Shown piece after piece: positions 9,612 to 20,559 of a stretch of DNA of 64,000 nucleotides. Numbering within the stretch: position 1 is the first letter of the stretch; each line of letters starts with the position of its first letter. Made by a program: the position numbers and the translations under genes. The notes under the pieces are model-generated. The model was not told the origin of the DNA and ran no database searches. It saw nothing but the letters and a program-made list of their open reading frames with translations. Source of the stretch: Silene conica (lineage: Eukaryota > Streptophyta > Magnoliopsida > Caryophyllales > Caryophyllaceae); contig CM055318.2 of the NCBI GenBank assembly GCA_029255685.2, positions 68,543,136-68,607,135 of the forward strand, read 5' to 3'.

Positions 9612-12282
9612 TCATACCTCGGTAAGTGGTTTCATCTACAGACTTACCATCTTCGTCTTTGGTTAACTTCTTATCTGTGACCATTGGAGTAGGCATTGCA
9701 TGAGAGGTTTCCATTCCAAATTTCTTTAGTAGCTCCTTGACGTATTTTTGTTGATGAACTTTGATTCCTTCTTCAGTTTGTTGTATTTGAAGTCCAAGGA
9801 AGAACTTTAGTTCTCCCATCATACTCATCTCGAACTCAGAAGTCATCAACTCAGAGAAGTACTTGCACAACTTTTTATTAGTTGAGCCAAAAATAATATC
9901 GTCAACATAGATCTGAACGACTAGTAGATCTGAGTTTTCGCTTTTAAGAAATAGGGTTTTATCCACAGACCCTCTCTTGAATCCACTCTCCAATAGGAAC
10001 TTTGATAATCTGTCGTACCATGCCCTAGGTGCTTGTTTCAGACCATATAGTGCTTTGTCCAATTTGAATACATGATCCTTGAGTTTGCTGTCAGGAAATC
10101 CAGGAGGTTGTTCAACAAATACTTCCTCTTGGAGATAGCCATTAAGAAAGGCAGTCTTAACGTCCATCTGAAAAAGTTTCATTCCCTTGTGTGCTGCAAA
10201 AGCAATGAGTAGTCTTATTGCCTCAAGACGAGCAACAGGAGCAAAGGTTTCGTCATAATCGATCCCTTCCTGTTGGTTGTATCCTTGAACCACTAATCTG
10301 GCCTTGTTTCGCACAATGACTCCAGTGTCATCCAATTTGTTTCTGAATACCCATCTAGTTCCAATGACAGTTCTGTCTTTAGGTCGAGGAACAAGATGCC
10401 AAACTTTGTTTCTTTCAAATTGCTGGAGTTCTTCTTGCATGGCAACTATCCAGTCTGGTTCTGCGAGAGCTTCCTTGATATTTGAAGGTTCAATGGTGGA
10501 GAGAAAGGAGTAGAATGAGCAAAAGTTATTTAAGCTCCTTCGAGTTTGAACTCCATCTGTCAGGCTTCCTATGACATTGTCCAAAGGATGAGAGCCTTTG
10601 TATCTCCAGTTCTTTGATTGATCATTTGCATTCCCTGAACTTGATTCGGGATCTTGACTTGTTCCCCCTGAATCCAAACCTGGGTTTATAGTAGGGTCAG
10701 GTATAACTCTGGCCTCTTCCCTTTGGTTTTGATTCAAAGTTACAGCTTCATTAGCTGTAACTCTGGGTTCCAAGTCATTGGTTTGAGAGTTATCTACAGT
10801 ATCATCAACTGTAGTTTCATCTCTCGCACCATTTTCTCCTAAGTTGAGTTCATCATGAATTCCTTGAGGTTCTCCTTCTTCAATTTCCATTTCAGGAGGA
10901 TCTTCCTTTGATAACCTGAAATCAGGTTCGTCTAGGTTTTCCTCTATATCCTGTAATGGCTTATCGAAGGCATTATTCTCATCAAAGATAACATGAATAC
11001 TTTCCTCTATGCATAAAGTACGTTTGTTAAAAACTTTGTAGGCTTTACTATGATCTGAATATCCTATAAAGATTGCTTCATCACTTCTAGGGTCGAATTT
11101 GCTTAATCTGTTTTTACCATTGTTGTGAACAAAGCATTTACTACCAAAGCATCTTAAATGAGATATGTTTGGTTTACGACCACGAAGAAGTTCATAAGGA
11201 GTCTTTTTAAGGATAGGTCTAATCATAGCACGGTTATGAATATAGCAAGCTGTACTAATAGCCTCAGCCCAAAAGTTTCTAGGTAGGCCACTACAAAGAA
11301 GCATTGTTCGAGCCATGTCTTCTAGGGTTCTGTTCATTCGTTCTACGACTCCATTTTGTTGTGGGGTTCTAGGGGCCGAGAAGTTATGACCAACACCATT
11401 GGTTTTACAGAACTCAATAAAGGCATGATTGTCGAACTCAGTTCCATGGTCAGTACGAATTGTTACTAGGTTTGATTTATATTTGTTTTGGACAAGTTTC
11501 ATGAGACTAACAAATTCATCGAATGTTTCATCTTTAGAGTGGAGAAAGATTGGCCAAACAAATCTAGAGTAATCATCAACTAGAACGAAAACGTACCTGG
11601 AACCACCTCTGCTTCTTACCTTCATAGGGCCACATAGATCCATGTGTACTAGTTCAAGAGCTTGTTCTGTGCTTACCACTCTTTTAGGCTTAAAGGATGA
11701 TCTGACGTGTTTACATCGTGCACATGTGTCACACATCTTTTCTTGATCAAATTTAATCTTTGGAAGACCTTCGACCAAGTCCCATCTTTTCAGCTTACTT
11801 AGAATAGGTGAGCTAATATGACCAAATCTCTTGTGCCATAGACATGGATCATCTAACGTAACTTTCATGCATGATAGAGAATCAGTAGGTACAACATTTA
11901 AATCAATCATATAAACATTTTTTATCCTGTGACCTTCAAGTATTACTTTACTGGTGCCTTCTAAGATTATACGACATATATCTGAATGAAAGACCACTTT
12001 ATTTCCTTTGTCACATAATTGAGATATACTGATAAGATTGTGTTTGAGACCACTTACAAGGTATACATCGTTTATAGTATGAGAGGATGAGATACCTATC
12101 TTACCAATTCCGATGATCTTTCCCTTTTTGTTATCACCGAATGTGACTTTACCTCCGTCAAAAGGTTTTAGGGTTTGGAATAGGTTTACGTCGCCCGTCA
12201 TATGTCTTGAGCATCCACTGTCGAGATACCATAGGTTATTTTCCTTGGCGACAAACTGCACAAATAATTTCAAAGACAGGAT
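9562..12282 (-). CDS. Element B pol: protease, integrase, reverse transcriptase
   Basis: This ORF has no ATG near its start; its frame opens after a stop at 12283-12285 and overlaps the end of gag by 13 bases. The protease shows [14 protein letters not shown]. The integrase has the zinc-binding HKRFGH…CDTCARCKH set and the DDE core with [15 protein letters not shown] and [15 protein letters not shown] linker rich in acidic residues follows. The RT has [17 protein letters not shown] and the catalytic YVDDIIFGS. The ORF ends early at 9562 because of the frame shift before RNase H. The gag/pol frame change could be a decayed fusion or a recoding site. No canonical slippery heptamer is visible, so decay or an indel is the simpler reading. 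Confidence 0.93.
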   Translation of the reverse strand: MLSLKLFVQFVAKENNLWYLDSGCSRHMTGDVNLFQTLKPFDGGKVTFGDNKKGKIIGIGKIGISSSHTINDVYLVSGLKHNLISISQLCDKGNKVVFHSDICRIILEGTSKVILEGHRIKNVYMIDLNVVPTDSLSCMKVTLDDPCLWHKRFGHISSPILSKLKRWDLVEGLPKIKFDQEKMCDTCARCKHVRSSFKPKRVVSTEQALELVHMDLCGPMKVRSRGGSRYVFVLVDDYSRFVWPIFLHSKDETFDEFVSLMKLVQNKYKSNLVTIRTDHGTEFDNHAFIEFCKTNGVGHNFSAPRTPQQNGVVERMNRTLEDMARTMLLCSGLPRNFWAEAISTACYIHNRAMIRPILKKTPYELLRGRKPNISHLRCFGSKCFVHNNGKNRLSKFDPRSDEAIFIGYSDHSKAYKVFNKRTLCIEESIHVIFDENNAFDKPLQDIEENLDEPDFRLSKEDPPEMEIEEGEPQGIHDELNLGENGARDETTVDDTVDNSQTNDLEPRVTANEAVTLNQNQREEARVIPDPTINPGLDSGGTSQDPESSSGNANDQSKNWRYKGSHPLDNVIGSLTDGVQTRRSLNNFCSFYSFLSTIEPSNIKEALAEPDWIVAMQEELQQFERNKVWHLVPRPKDRTVIGTRWVFRNKLDDTGVIVRNKARLVVQGYNQQEGIDYDETFAPVARLEAIRLLIAFAAHKGMKLFQMDVKTAFLNGYLQEEVFVEQPPGFPDSKLKDHVFKLDKALYGLKQAPRAWYDRLSKFLLESGFKRGSVDKTLFLKSENSDLLVVQIYVDDIIFGSTNKKLCKYFSELMTSEFEMSMMGELKFFLGLQIQQTEEGIKVHQQKYVKELLKKFGMETSHAMPTPMVTDKKLTKDEDGKSVDETTYRGMIGSLLFLYSKSSRYNV
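10739..10761. repeat. Short inverted repeat, third copy of a gag motif
   Basis: Arms GTTACAGCT and AGCTGTAAC around TTCAT. Nearly the same 23-bp palindrome occurs twice in gag (13138-13160, 13201-13223) with GTTATAGCT arms. In all three places the same strand is translated as a variant of V-x-ANEA-x-T. Confidence 0.85.
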
Positions 12283-14648
12283 TTAGGTACCCAAGCATAC
12301 TTGGGTCCTTTGTTGTTAGTAATCACAAATACATCTTCCTTTTTAACCCAGACTTGTCTTACATAGGTCTTTCTATATCGGTAGTGGTTGGGTTTTGATG
12401 TTCTTGTGTAGGTTTTAGTTTGGACTCTTGGTGACCATTTTTTGTGTGATGTTTGAGGAGTCTGTTTGGTTCTGTTTTTCTTTTCTTCGTAGTCAAATGT
12501 CATGTCATAGAACCATCTGTGGTCAATGTTCCTTTCCTCAGTTTTATCATCATCATTATTAGAGACAGAATTAGTGTCGCTTGGAATTCCTAAGGATTTA
12601 ACAAACTTAACTCCGGTTTTAAAATCTTGTGCGTGTTTTACACAGTTTTCTCGGAGGTGTCCAGTATGGCCACAATAAGTGCATATTAAATATTCAGGAA
12701 GGTCGGCATATTTCCTTCTTCTAAAGTCTCTATCTGTTGGACTTTGTTTACACTTTGAGTGATCCCTTCTTCCATAACATTCGTGACCTAAGCCCATCTT
12801 CATGTTGTTGTCGGATTGTTCAGTTAGGAAGTTTAGAACGTTAGTGCTTCCTTCCCACTTATCGTGAACTTTCCGAGCATGAAGAAGGAGTTCTTTTAGG
12901 GAGTCTATTTCTTTCTTACATTCACTATGGTCAGTATTGCTAGACTCTTTTAGGTTTTGAATGTCTTTATGGAAGTCAGACACAATTTTGGCATGTTCTT
13001 TCTTGATTTTAGATATACTGAATTCTAGATCCATGATTTTGCTTTCGAGAATCTCAACTTCTTCTTGATGAGTCTCATCTTCGACCATAGTCGAGGATTC
13101 TGACTTAAGCCGTTCATTAACCTTTCTTAATTCTGAAGTTATAGCTTCATTAGCTATAACTTTAGATTGAAGCTCTTTAATGTTGAGTTTTAGTTTTGAG
13201 GTTATAGCTTCATTAGCTATAACTTTAGACTCAAGAACCTTTTTCTCAGACATAACTGTTTCCAACTTAGCATTTGCTTCAATGCTTATTTTGGATTTCA
13301 GTTTCTTAGCTTTGGCTTTTAGAAGTTGATTTTCCTCAGCAATATCGAGGATCTGCTCTTTCAAGTCATCTAACTCAAGATTTTGTTCATGACATTGGTC
13401 TAGGGTTTTCTCAAAATATTTTATTAGCATAGCCTTAGATAAGTTTTTAACTTGACTTTTGAGTTGAAGGAAATTTACCTCTTCGTCGTCGTCGTCTGAG
13501 TCTGATTCTCCAAGGAGACACATATTCGATGCGTCATCTTCATCATTGTCGCTTGAGATTAGATCTAGGCTGACGTTGCTTAGGCATAGGTTTGCTACCT
13601 CTTCTTCTTCAGAGTCTTCGTCATCTTCAGATTCTAATTCTCCCCAGCATGACGCAAGCATTACTTTCTTAAATTCTGTCTTGGTCTTTTCTCTTTTTGA
13701 CTTGTCTTTGATTTTGTCCCAACTTGGACAATCTTTGATCATGTGGTCTTGTTGCCCACACTTGAAACATCCTCTTTTGAAGAATGTTTGTTTGGTGTCA
13801 GTTTTCTTTTTGTCGAACGTTTTGTTGTTAGGGTTTTTGTATCTACCCTTGAAAACTGCTTTCTTAAATCGTCTAGCGAATAGAACTGTTTCATCTTCAA
13901 GTTCTTCTTCGCTTACTTCGCTTGTGGAGACTTGTAAAGCGACTCCCTTTCCTTTGGGATCATCATCGTTTTTATTTAGTATTATCTCGTGAGCCATTAA
14001 GGAACCAATCAATTCTTGGTAAGTGATTTTAGATAAATCACGTGCTTCCTCTATGGCCGTGACTTTAGGTTGCCACTTTTTGGTGAGACTCCTAAGAATC
14101 TTACGAATGATATCCTCAGAATCGATCTTTTTGCCAAGGTTCCGCAGTTCATTAATAATACAAGAAAATCGTGCAGACATGCTATCAATAGATTCATTCT
14201 TTTCCATATTGAAAAGTTCATATCTTTGAACGAGCAAGTCTATACGATGTTTCCTGACTGCGGATGTTCCTTCATAAGCAAGTTCGAGACTATCCCATAT
14301 TTCCTTAGCGGAACTACAGGATGAGAATCTATCGAATTCTGAGGTTATCATACCGTTCTGTAGGAGGCTCATAGCCTTAGAGTTTTTCTCTGCAATTTTG
14401 TAGTCACTTTCCACATAATCGCTTTCCATTTTTTCATAGGTTGTTCCATTGGCGGCGGCGACCAAGATCTTCTTTGGTCCAGTTTGGATGATCTTCCAAC
14501 ATTCCCAATCACAACCCTTGATGTAATGAGTCATCATATTTTTCCATAAACTATAGTTTTTGCCATCGAAGATGGGGCACTTGAGATGCTTGGAATCCAT
14601 TGATAAAGGAGTATATAATATAGAATCAATAGAAGGATCAAAACTCAC
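12270..14648 (-). CDS. Element B gag (nucleocapsid polyprotein)
   Basis: This 792-residue capsid/nucleocapsid protein is long for copia but usual for Sirevirus. The N-terminal part (about 20-240) resembles the copia gag fold, with the [13 protein letters not shown] start and [18 protein letters not shown]. One CCHC zinc knuckle ([14 protein letters not shown]) lies near residue 293 and a second ([14 protein letters not shown]) near 653. Between them is a very acidic stretch ([14 protein letters not shown]) and a long coiled coil with a duplicated [10 protein letters not shown] unit. The start is the first Met after the primer site. The frame ends at 12270, where pol is entered in another frame. 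Gag assembles the particle and binds the RNA. Confidence 0.93.
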   Translation of the reverse strand: MSFDPSIDSILYTPLSMDSKHLKCPIFDGKNYSLWKNMMTHYIKGCDWECWKIIQTGPKKILVAAANGTTYEKMESDYVESDYKIAEKNSKAMSLLQNGMITSEFDRFSSCSSAKEIWDSLELAYEGTSAVRKHRIDLLVQRYELFNMEKNESIDSMSARFSCIINELRNLGKKIDSEDIIRKILRSLTKKWQPKVTAIEEARDLSKITYQELIGSLMAHEIILNKNDDDPKGKGVALQVSTSEVSEEELEDETVLFARRFKKAVFKGRYKNPNNKTFDKKKTDTKQTFFKRGCFKCGQQDHMIKDCPSWDKIKDKSKREKTKTEFKKVMLASCWGELESEDDEDSEEEEVANLCLSNVSLDLISSDNDEDDASNMCLLGESDSDDDDEEVNFLQLKSQVKNLSKAMLIKYFEKTLDQCHEQNLELDDLKEQILDIAEENQLLKAKAKKLKSKISIEANAKLETVMSEKKVLESKVIANEAITSKLKLNIKELQSKVIANEAITSELRKVNERLKSESSTMVEDETHQEEVEILESKIMDLEFSISKIKKEHAKIVSDFHKDIQNLKESSNTDHSECKKEIDSLKELLLHARKVHDKWEGSTNVLNFLTEQSDNNMKMGLGHECYGRRDHSKCKQSPTDRDFRRRKYADLPEYLICTYCGHTGHLRENCVKHAQDFKTGVKFVKSLGIPSDTNSVSNNDDDKTEERNIDHRWFYDMTFDYEEKKNRTKQTPQTSHKKWSPRVQTKTYTRTSKPNHYRYRKTYVRQVWVKKEDVFVITNNKGPKYAWVPKSCL

Positions 14649-14670
14649 GCGGCTAGGCGATCAAGAGCAC

Positions 14671-14685
14671 GAGGCTCTGATACCA
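14671..14685 (-). promoter_or_regulatory. Primer binding site of element B
   Basis: On the minus strand TGGTATCAGAGCCTC lies two bases after the 5' LTR. It matches the 3' end complement of initiator tRNA-Met, the usual copia primer. Confidence 0.92.
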
Positions 14686-14687
14686 AT

Positions 14688-16168
14688 TGAAGAGTCTATT
14701 GATATAATATACTCAAGAAGGGGGGGTTGAATTGAGTATGCCTTCTTTTTAAATCTTCTTCGATGTGTGTGTAGTTGTATGATGATCGTTGAGTAGAGCA
14801 ATAATAAAGTAGAGACACGATATTTTTGAAGTGATTCAGTCTCACACTCTGAGACCTACGTCCACTATTCTCGATTAATAAAATTAGTACCAACTCTGGA
14901 TTACAATTTTATCAACCCTACTCGTGCGACTTTGATGTTAGTCACAACTCAATCTAGATACCGCTAAATATCTAGCTACGACAAATACCGTTAAATATTT
15001 GTCTTACAACGAGTACCGCTAAATACTCAAACTATCTTACGTGAATAAGATAAAGTCTTCAATAGTTTCTTGGTGTCACAATCTTGAATGAAAAAGATCA
15101 ATGCTTGAGCACTTGAATCTTGAATCGGATTTGACAATGAAAAGCTCGAATATGAAGAACAAGGATCGGCGGTTTCTCTCTCTCGATTTGCGTGAATATA
15201 TGTGTTGTATTTCGTATCAATTAATGTGTCATAGGTAGTCTATTTATATAGAATATGTATCTAGGTATTTCAAACCCTAGACGATTTAGGAATATTACCT
15301 AAACTAGAATACTAGTCTTTTAGTAATACTACCTTAAATCTAATCTTAATATATTTAGGAAAGATTTAATAATATACTATATGTATTATATAAGGAATTA
15401 ATTTCCTAATTCATATTTAGGAAAGATCTTTATATAATAAACAATTAGTATCCCTATTAAATCAACTTCCTAAACCATGTCAAAGATAATAAAAAATATT
15501 ACCATAATATAATCTTAGTTTATTTAGGACATTAAATAAATACATGATATTTATTTAAGCAAGTCCTACACGATTTGGTAATGTGGCATATCACACGATT
15601 TCCAAAATCGAAACAAACTATATTTAGACTATATATTTTTGACAATTAAAATCATATAAAAATCTTTAGTTTATTTTAGTAATAAATAATTATCTCATAA
15701 GATATTTATTTATTTCTTATTTAACCAAAAGATATTTTATATAATCCTATTAAGATTAACAATTCTATATTTAAATAGAATACTATTTAAACACTAATAT
15801 CTACACGACACAAATAAGGAAACCAATGTTTCAACTTATCCACATATATATTTCGATCAGTTCTTCATAATGTAGAGGTATAGCTACGAGCTATAACTTG
15901 AATCAAACTTGTACTAAAGTTATAGTTGATAATTATAACTTTACTTCTTTATGCGCGCTTGTGATCTTCTATCAATCTTCGATATAGTCAACTCATTGAC
16001 TAATATGCTTGAATCGTTTGTACTTGATTGATTAGATCTTGTTACTAAATTTCTGTACACTTAGCACACGATTATACATACGAGTATATAATATATAAAT
16101 AGCTAGACTTGTCATTATCAAAACATAAACATATATACTATATATATATTTGAATATATGGTTCAACA
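14688..16168 (-). repeat. 5' LTR of element B
   Basis: 1481 bp, same length as the partner at 4736-6216, with one observed mismatch (A at 14834). In element orientation it carries the promoter of the retrotransposon. It contains the palindrome cluster at 14954-15028. Confidence 0.97.
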
Positions 16169-17923
16169 ATTATGTTCAGGTGTGTGGGGTGGGGAGGTGA
16201 GATGTTGGATACCAAACTTAGCTAAGTCGGGTTTTAGTTTTTCAAATTCACCACCGTTGTCGGAGTAAAAAGTTTTTATTGGTTTAGAGAATTGTTTTTC
16301 GACGAGATTTTTAAATGCCAGAAACGTAGAATGTGTATCGGACTTCTTTTTAAGAGGAAATAACCAAGTGAATTTGGTATAATGGTCGACGAAGATGACA
16401 TAATATTTGAATTGAGTAACGGAGATAATGGGGGAGGACCAAACATCACTAAAAATTATTTCAAGGGGATTTTGGGATTGTAATGAAGACACATTGAACA
16501 AAAGTTTGTGACTTTTATTAATCTGACAAGCATTACAAAAAGTATCTAAACCAGTAAACTTAAGATTTAGTTGAGAGCATAAGGATTTAAAAACAGAGAG
16601 ATGAGGATGGCCGAATCTATGGTGAAGATCGGTTTTATTGAGGGAAGTGCTGTGGACTTGCGGAGACAACGACGCGGGCCAATAGTAAACTCCGTCCTTT
16701 GCTGCTCCGGTGAAAAGAGTTGTACCGGTATTAGGTTCCTTAACATCAAAAGAGGTAGAGTTAAAAACAATGGAAACGTTATTGTCAGTGCAAAATTTAG
16801 AGACAGAGATAATGTTTTTGTGCATTAAGGGAACATGAAAAATATTAGTTAATTTAAATTGAGAGGATAAGAGGGTAGAACCAGTATTGTGGATGGGAAG
16901 ACCAGAACCGTCACCAATTACTATTTCGTCCGTTCCGTCGTAGGGGTAGTGGAGGGCAAGGTTTTCTAGATCCGCGGTGACGTGATGAGAGGCACCACTG
17001 TCTAGAAGCCAGGGAGAGGGAGTGGAGTCAGTAAGGATTGTGGGATTGGCTTGAGGGGCGGAAGTGGTGGTAGAGCGAACGTAGCGAGGGACCTGGATGG
17101 TAGGGTGGAGGTTTTTGAATGTTTTGCAGAAGTAGAGGGTGTGTCCTTGGTGTGAACACCATTGACACTTACCTTTAAAGGGAGAGGTGGAGGTGGTTTG
17201 GTTGGGGCGAGGGGCGGCGTTGGTGGTGCGGGTGAAAGTGGCGTGAGCCACGGCGGGAAAGGAGGTGGCGGGCGTGGGGGCGGTTTGGGCTAGGGTGAGT
17301 TCGTGATTGAGTAGTTTTTCAAGGAGGGCGGGGAAGGTAATTGGTAGGTCACGGGCATTGACAGCGTCGATGACGGGTTGATACGTGTCATCAAGGCCAT
17401 CAAGAATTTGGTCAGTAATATCCTCATCGGAGAGAATAGTACCTAGGAGTGCTAGTTCATCAACGGTGTTTTTGATGTTGGTCATGTAATCGGAAATAGT
17501 GGAAGAGCCTTTGGTAGTATTTTTGAGTTTGTGGCGTAATTGTTTGATGTGACCGCGAGATGGGAGAGCATAGGAAGACTCAAGAGCAACCCATGCTTCA
17601 TAGGTCGTGGTTGTGCGGTTGAGGAGAGGGCTTAAGGTGGAGGTGAGGGTACTAGCTAGAGCACCGAATAATAATTTGTCTTGCCGAAACCAAGTTTTGT
17701 AGGCCGGGTTTGGGGACTCGGATTTTTCTGCGGTTGTAAGTGTTTGGGGGGGAGGCGCAGTGCCGTCGATGTAGGCGAGAAGACCGTAGCCAAGAAAGAG
17801 AGATTCGAGTTGAAGACGCCATTGGCGATAGTTGGATCCATCAAATTTGGCAACAGAATGTACGTTGAGGAGAACAAGTGGTTTTAGGGGTTCGTCTGAA
17901 TTAGGAATAGTTGCAGACGACAT
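16169..17923 (-). pseudogene. Element A gag, protease and integrase N-terminal half
   Basis: This opens at the Met at 17923. The gag part has the UBN2-type copia start KFDGSNYRQWRLQLESLFLG and SYALPSRGHIKQLRHKLKN. A knuckle CQWCSHQGHTLYFC lies near residue 256; its third ligand is followed by TLYFC, so the spacing is slightly unusual. The protease reads WLLDSGASHHVTADLENL. The integrase has HHRFGHPH, CNACQINKSHKL, IFSDVWSSP and YSDNGGEFEKL. The frame is cut at the B insertion site (16169-16173) in the middle of the integrase core and resumes at 4735. Apart from the insertion this half looks intact. Confidence 0.92.
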
Positions 17924-17983
17924 TGTTGTATTGTGTTTTTGTGGAATAGTTTTAGGTGGAGATAGTCAAGGAAAGTAACCTTT

Positions 17984-17995
17984 CTCCTGATACCA
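17984..17995 (-). promoter_or_regulatory. Primer binding site of element A
   Basis: Minus-strand TGGTATCAGGAG directly follows the 5' LTR. It is close to the initiator tRNA-Met site used by copia elements. Confidence 0.88.
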
Positions 17996-18215
17996 TGTAG
18001 AGAATATGAATTGTATTGTATTATTGATAAATTGAAAGTACAAAGGAGGTAGCCTTTTATAGACTACAAAAGATAAGATATAAGATATAGTAGTAACTAA
18101 TAACAATACTAATAGATATGGAATTGTAGTGTTGGACGTGAATTGGAGTAGTAGTAGAGGAGTAGGATACGTAAGTTGGAGTAGTAGTAGAAGAGGAGTC
18201 TAAGGACTCCTAACA
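17996..18215 (-). repeat. 5' LTR of element A
   Basis: 220 bp, matching 2152-2371 with no difference that I could see. It is followed by the target duplication AAAAC at 18216-18220. Confidence 0.97.
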
Positions 18216-18286
18216 AAAACCACCTCGGACCACCAACGCCTCCAAATATTTCCATATAAAGGAAATTCACACTCCTAAGTCCTAAC

Positions 18287-18921
18287 TAGGGATGGCAATG
18301 GGTGGGATATGGATGGGGTTGAGTCATATCCATATCCATATCCATTTAAGTTGTGCTCATCCATATCGCACCCTTATCCATTTAATATTTTTTCGTTCAT
18401 CCATATATCCACCGGGTGAAGCGGGTGGAGTGGGCACCCGTTGGATATTTTCACGCTCATAAATTTTAAAGGCGATATATAAAAAATGTACACCTAAAAC
18501 GATAAAAGTTAAAGCGTACATTACCAAACAGTTCCAGATTACGTAGTTTTTTGAGAAAATTGAACATAATTTTTAATCATGTTTACCGGACTTACAATTT
18601 TATAACTTACGATTGCGAAATTAATCTATACATTAGTGGGTAATTTTTTAACTTTATTTTAAAAATAACTTTACAAATTAAAAGTATTTTTTTAATCAAA
18701 ATATATTTTAATATTTTTTAAGAAAAATAATTGTACTTTTAATTTCGGATATCCACCGGGTGATTAAGCGGGTGATAGATCATGATCCATATATACCCCA
18801 CCCTAAATTCACCCATATCCATATCCCACCCTAAATTCTAAAAAAAATCATCATCCATATCCCACCCATTTAATTTCGATGGATGGGTATCCACAAGGTT
18901 AGAGTGAGACTGTCATCCCTA
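18287..18921. mobile_element. hAT-type MITE 1
   Basis: 635-bp non-autonomous element. Terminal inverted repeats are TAGGGATGGCA and, at the other end, TAGGGATGACA. It is flanked by 8-bp duplications GTCCTAAC (18279-18286) and CTCCTAAC (18922-18929), which differ at one base. The 8-bp duplication and TAG start are hAT features. The interior is made of CCATATCC-type repeats and AT-rich DNA, with no coding capacity. Confidence 0.85.
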
Positions 18922-19261
18922 CTCCTAACATTCAAAAGCATCCAAAAAAAAATAAAGGGTCTTGTTATATCACGCCCCCTATTTTACTTGTGATGTCCCC
19001 TATTTTTTAATTTTTTCCAACTTTGCCCTTACGTCCAAATTACTTTAGTATAAAAATAATTATCGTAAAAGTGTTTTGGTGACGGTTATTACGGTTTATT
19101 TTTGAAAGGGGATTTATAATAAACAATCTAATATACGCTTTTAAATAATACATAAATATTTTATATCTTCTTCTCTTATTCACCCAACTCCTATCTTATC
19201 TATATAATTATAGAAACATCTCAGATGCCCTGTTGAGGCACGTCATCAACGCAGTTTTTGG

Positions 19262-19735
19262 TTTTTTTTTTTTTTTTTAATTCTCTAAGGTGGGTCCCGC
19301 AATATGTTTGATGAATTTCCCGAGTCATAACCGCCCGATAGTCTAAGTAAATGTCTGATATCGTAGTTTCGAAATATTACGTAACATTTTTATATAAATT
19401 CGTAAACATGAATTCATGCGAAAAACAGTCAATTTGTATAACATAAAATTAAATATTATATAATCGATGATATATATATTCCGTCTAAAACGATTAGTTT
19501 TTTTTAAAATTCTCACAGGTGGGTCCGGCAATGTGTTTGATGAATTTCCTGAGTCATTACCGCCCGATATTCAAAATAAATGTCTGATAACGTATTTTCA
19601 TAAATGTTTACGTAATTTTTTTATATAAATTCGTAAACATGAATTCTTACAGAAAATGGTCAATTTGTATAACATAAAATAAAATGTTATATAATCGAAT
19701 ATATATGTCCTGTCAAAAACGATTAAGCAACAATA
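19262..19735. repeat. Tandem duplication with 230-bp unit
   Basis: Two adjacent diverged copies, each starting with a T-run. Both have a GGTGGGTCC-GCAAT block, GATGAATTTCC, a shared TATATAAATTCGTAAACATG segment and GTATAACATAAAAT. The same block starts at 19289 and 19519. A partial third similarity (CACGTCATC…GCAG…GGTGGGTC) lies at 20222-20280. Confidence 0.8.
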
Positions 19736-20366
19736 TAAATAATTAGAATAAACATTATAATAATTAACAATTTACAGCAATAAAAAACCGACCATACAAA
19801 ATTAAAAAAAGATTAAAATAACGTAGAAATTAATATACAACCAGGAACAGTGTACAAATTAAATTGTTTTACGAAAATCAAATTATAAACAAAACCGTTA
19901 AAACTAGACCTTAAAATAAAATATAAATTAATTTTAAAAAAACAATAATAATGATAAACCTCTTGCTCAACATGTTTCCTTAGCAAAGCACACTATATAT
20001 GCATGCGTTTATCAATATTATAAACTCCTCCACAATTTTATGTCCTTATCAGAGGATTCAAAACCGAACCATTCAATATCAGAGGATCGTAATTCATATA
20101 ACTCAAAATTAAACCCTTAGACGAAAAATCAATTAAAAAAAACAATATGAATTAATTTAAAAAGTTGAAATACAAATCTTATCTTTATTAATACAAGAAC
20201 ATTTAAAACATTCTCATTAACCCACGTCATCATTTGCAGTTTTTTTCTTTTCCGTAAAAAAGTAGTAATGGTGGGTCATGTCGAGATACATGAGAATTAA
20301 TTGTTTTTATTGATTTTATATTAGTGTTTATGACTTATTAGTAAATATTTTGTATTTTTATTAGTA

Positions 20367-20398
20367 CTAGTGTGTAACCCGTGCATAAATACACGGGT
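20367..20398 (-). mobile_element. Helitron-type 3' terminus (minus orientation)
   Basis: Read on the minus strand, a 7-bp perfect hairpin (ACCCGTG/CACGGGT, plus 20377-20398) is followed about nine bases later by CTAG and then T. This is the standard Helitron 3' end. The element body would extend to the right; its 5' end was not found. Confidence 0.6.
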
Positions 20399-20492
20399 AT
20401 AATATGAATCTATGTATAAAAAAATTATGTAGGTGGCAGTTTTAACTCAAAAATATAAATATTTTGTATAAATATGGAAATGTTTAAATACG

Positions 20493-20495
<3 letters not shown>

Positions 20496-20558
<63 letters not shown>
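20496..20558. repeat. (TA)n microsatellite
   Basis: About 60 bp of uninterrupted TA dinucleotides in AT-rich surroundings. Confidence 0.95.

Positions 20559-20559
<1 letters not shown>

Larger units (their letters stand above)
4736..16168 (-). mobile_element. Sirevirus-type copia retrotransposon B, inserted in A
   Basis: Complete 11.4-kb element with two 1481-bp LTRs, flanked by the 5-bp duplication ATTAT (4731-4735 and 16169-16173). Reading the LTRs side by side, I find one substitution (G at 4882, A at 14834) and no indel, so the insertion is very recent. The primer site next to the 5' LTR is TGGTATCAGAGCCTC, complementary to initiator tRNA-Met. Genes in order on the minus strand are long gag, pol (protease, integrase, RT, RNase H), and a separate downstream ORF of 511 residues. 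Long LTRs, a large zinc-knuckle gag, an extra 3' ORF and multiple polypurine tracts are hallmarks of Sirevirus (SIRE) elements. Two single-base frame breaks, at gag/pol and RT/RNase H, leave this copy probably non-autonomous. Confidence 0.96.
2152..18215 (-). mobile_element. Ty1/copia LTR retrotransposon A, split by element B
   Basis: The element has 220-bp LTRs at 2152-2371 and 17996-18215, each TG...CA, which I read as identical base for base. It is flanked by the 5-bp duplication AAAAC (2147-2151 and 18216-18220). On the minus strand the 5' LTR is followed by a primer site TGGTATCAGGAG resembling the initiator tRNA-Met site, and a G-run polypurine tract precedes the 3' LTR. The domain order gag, protease, integrase, reverse transcriptase, RNase H is that of copia. 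The short LTRs suggest an Ale/Retrofit-like lineage, which is only an inference. Element B lies inside the integrase region, so A inserted first. A frame break in the proline-rich linker also disrupts its polyprotein. Confidence 0.97.

Noticed and set aside
12270..12285. Programmed -1 frameshift between gag and pol of element B
   Set aside because: No canonical slippery heptamer or downstream structure is evident, and a second frame break further on suggests ordinary decay.
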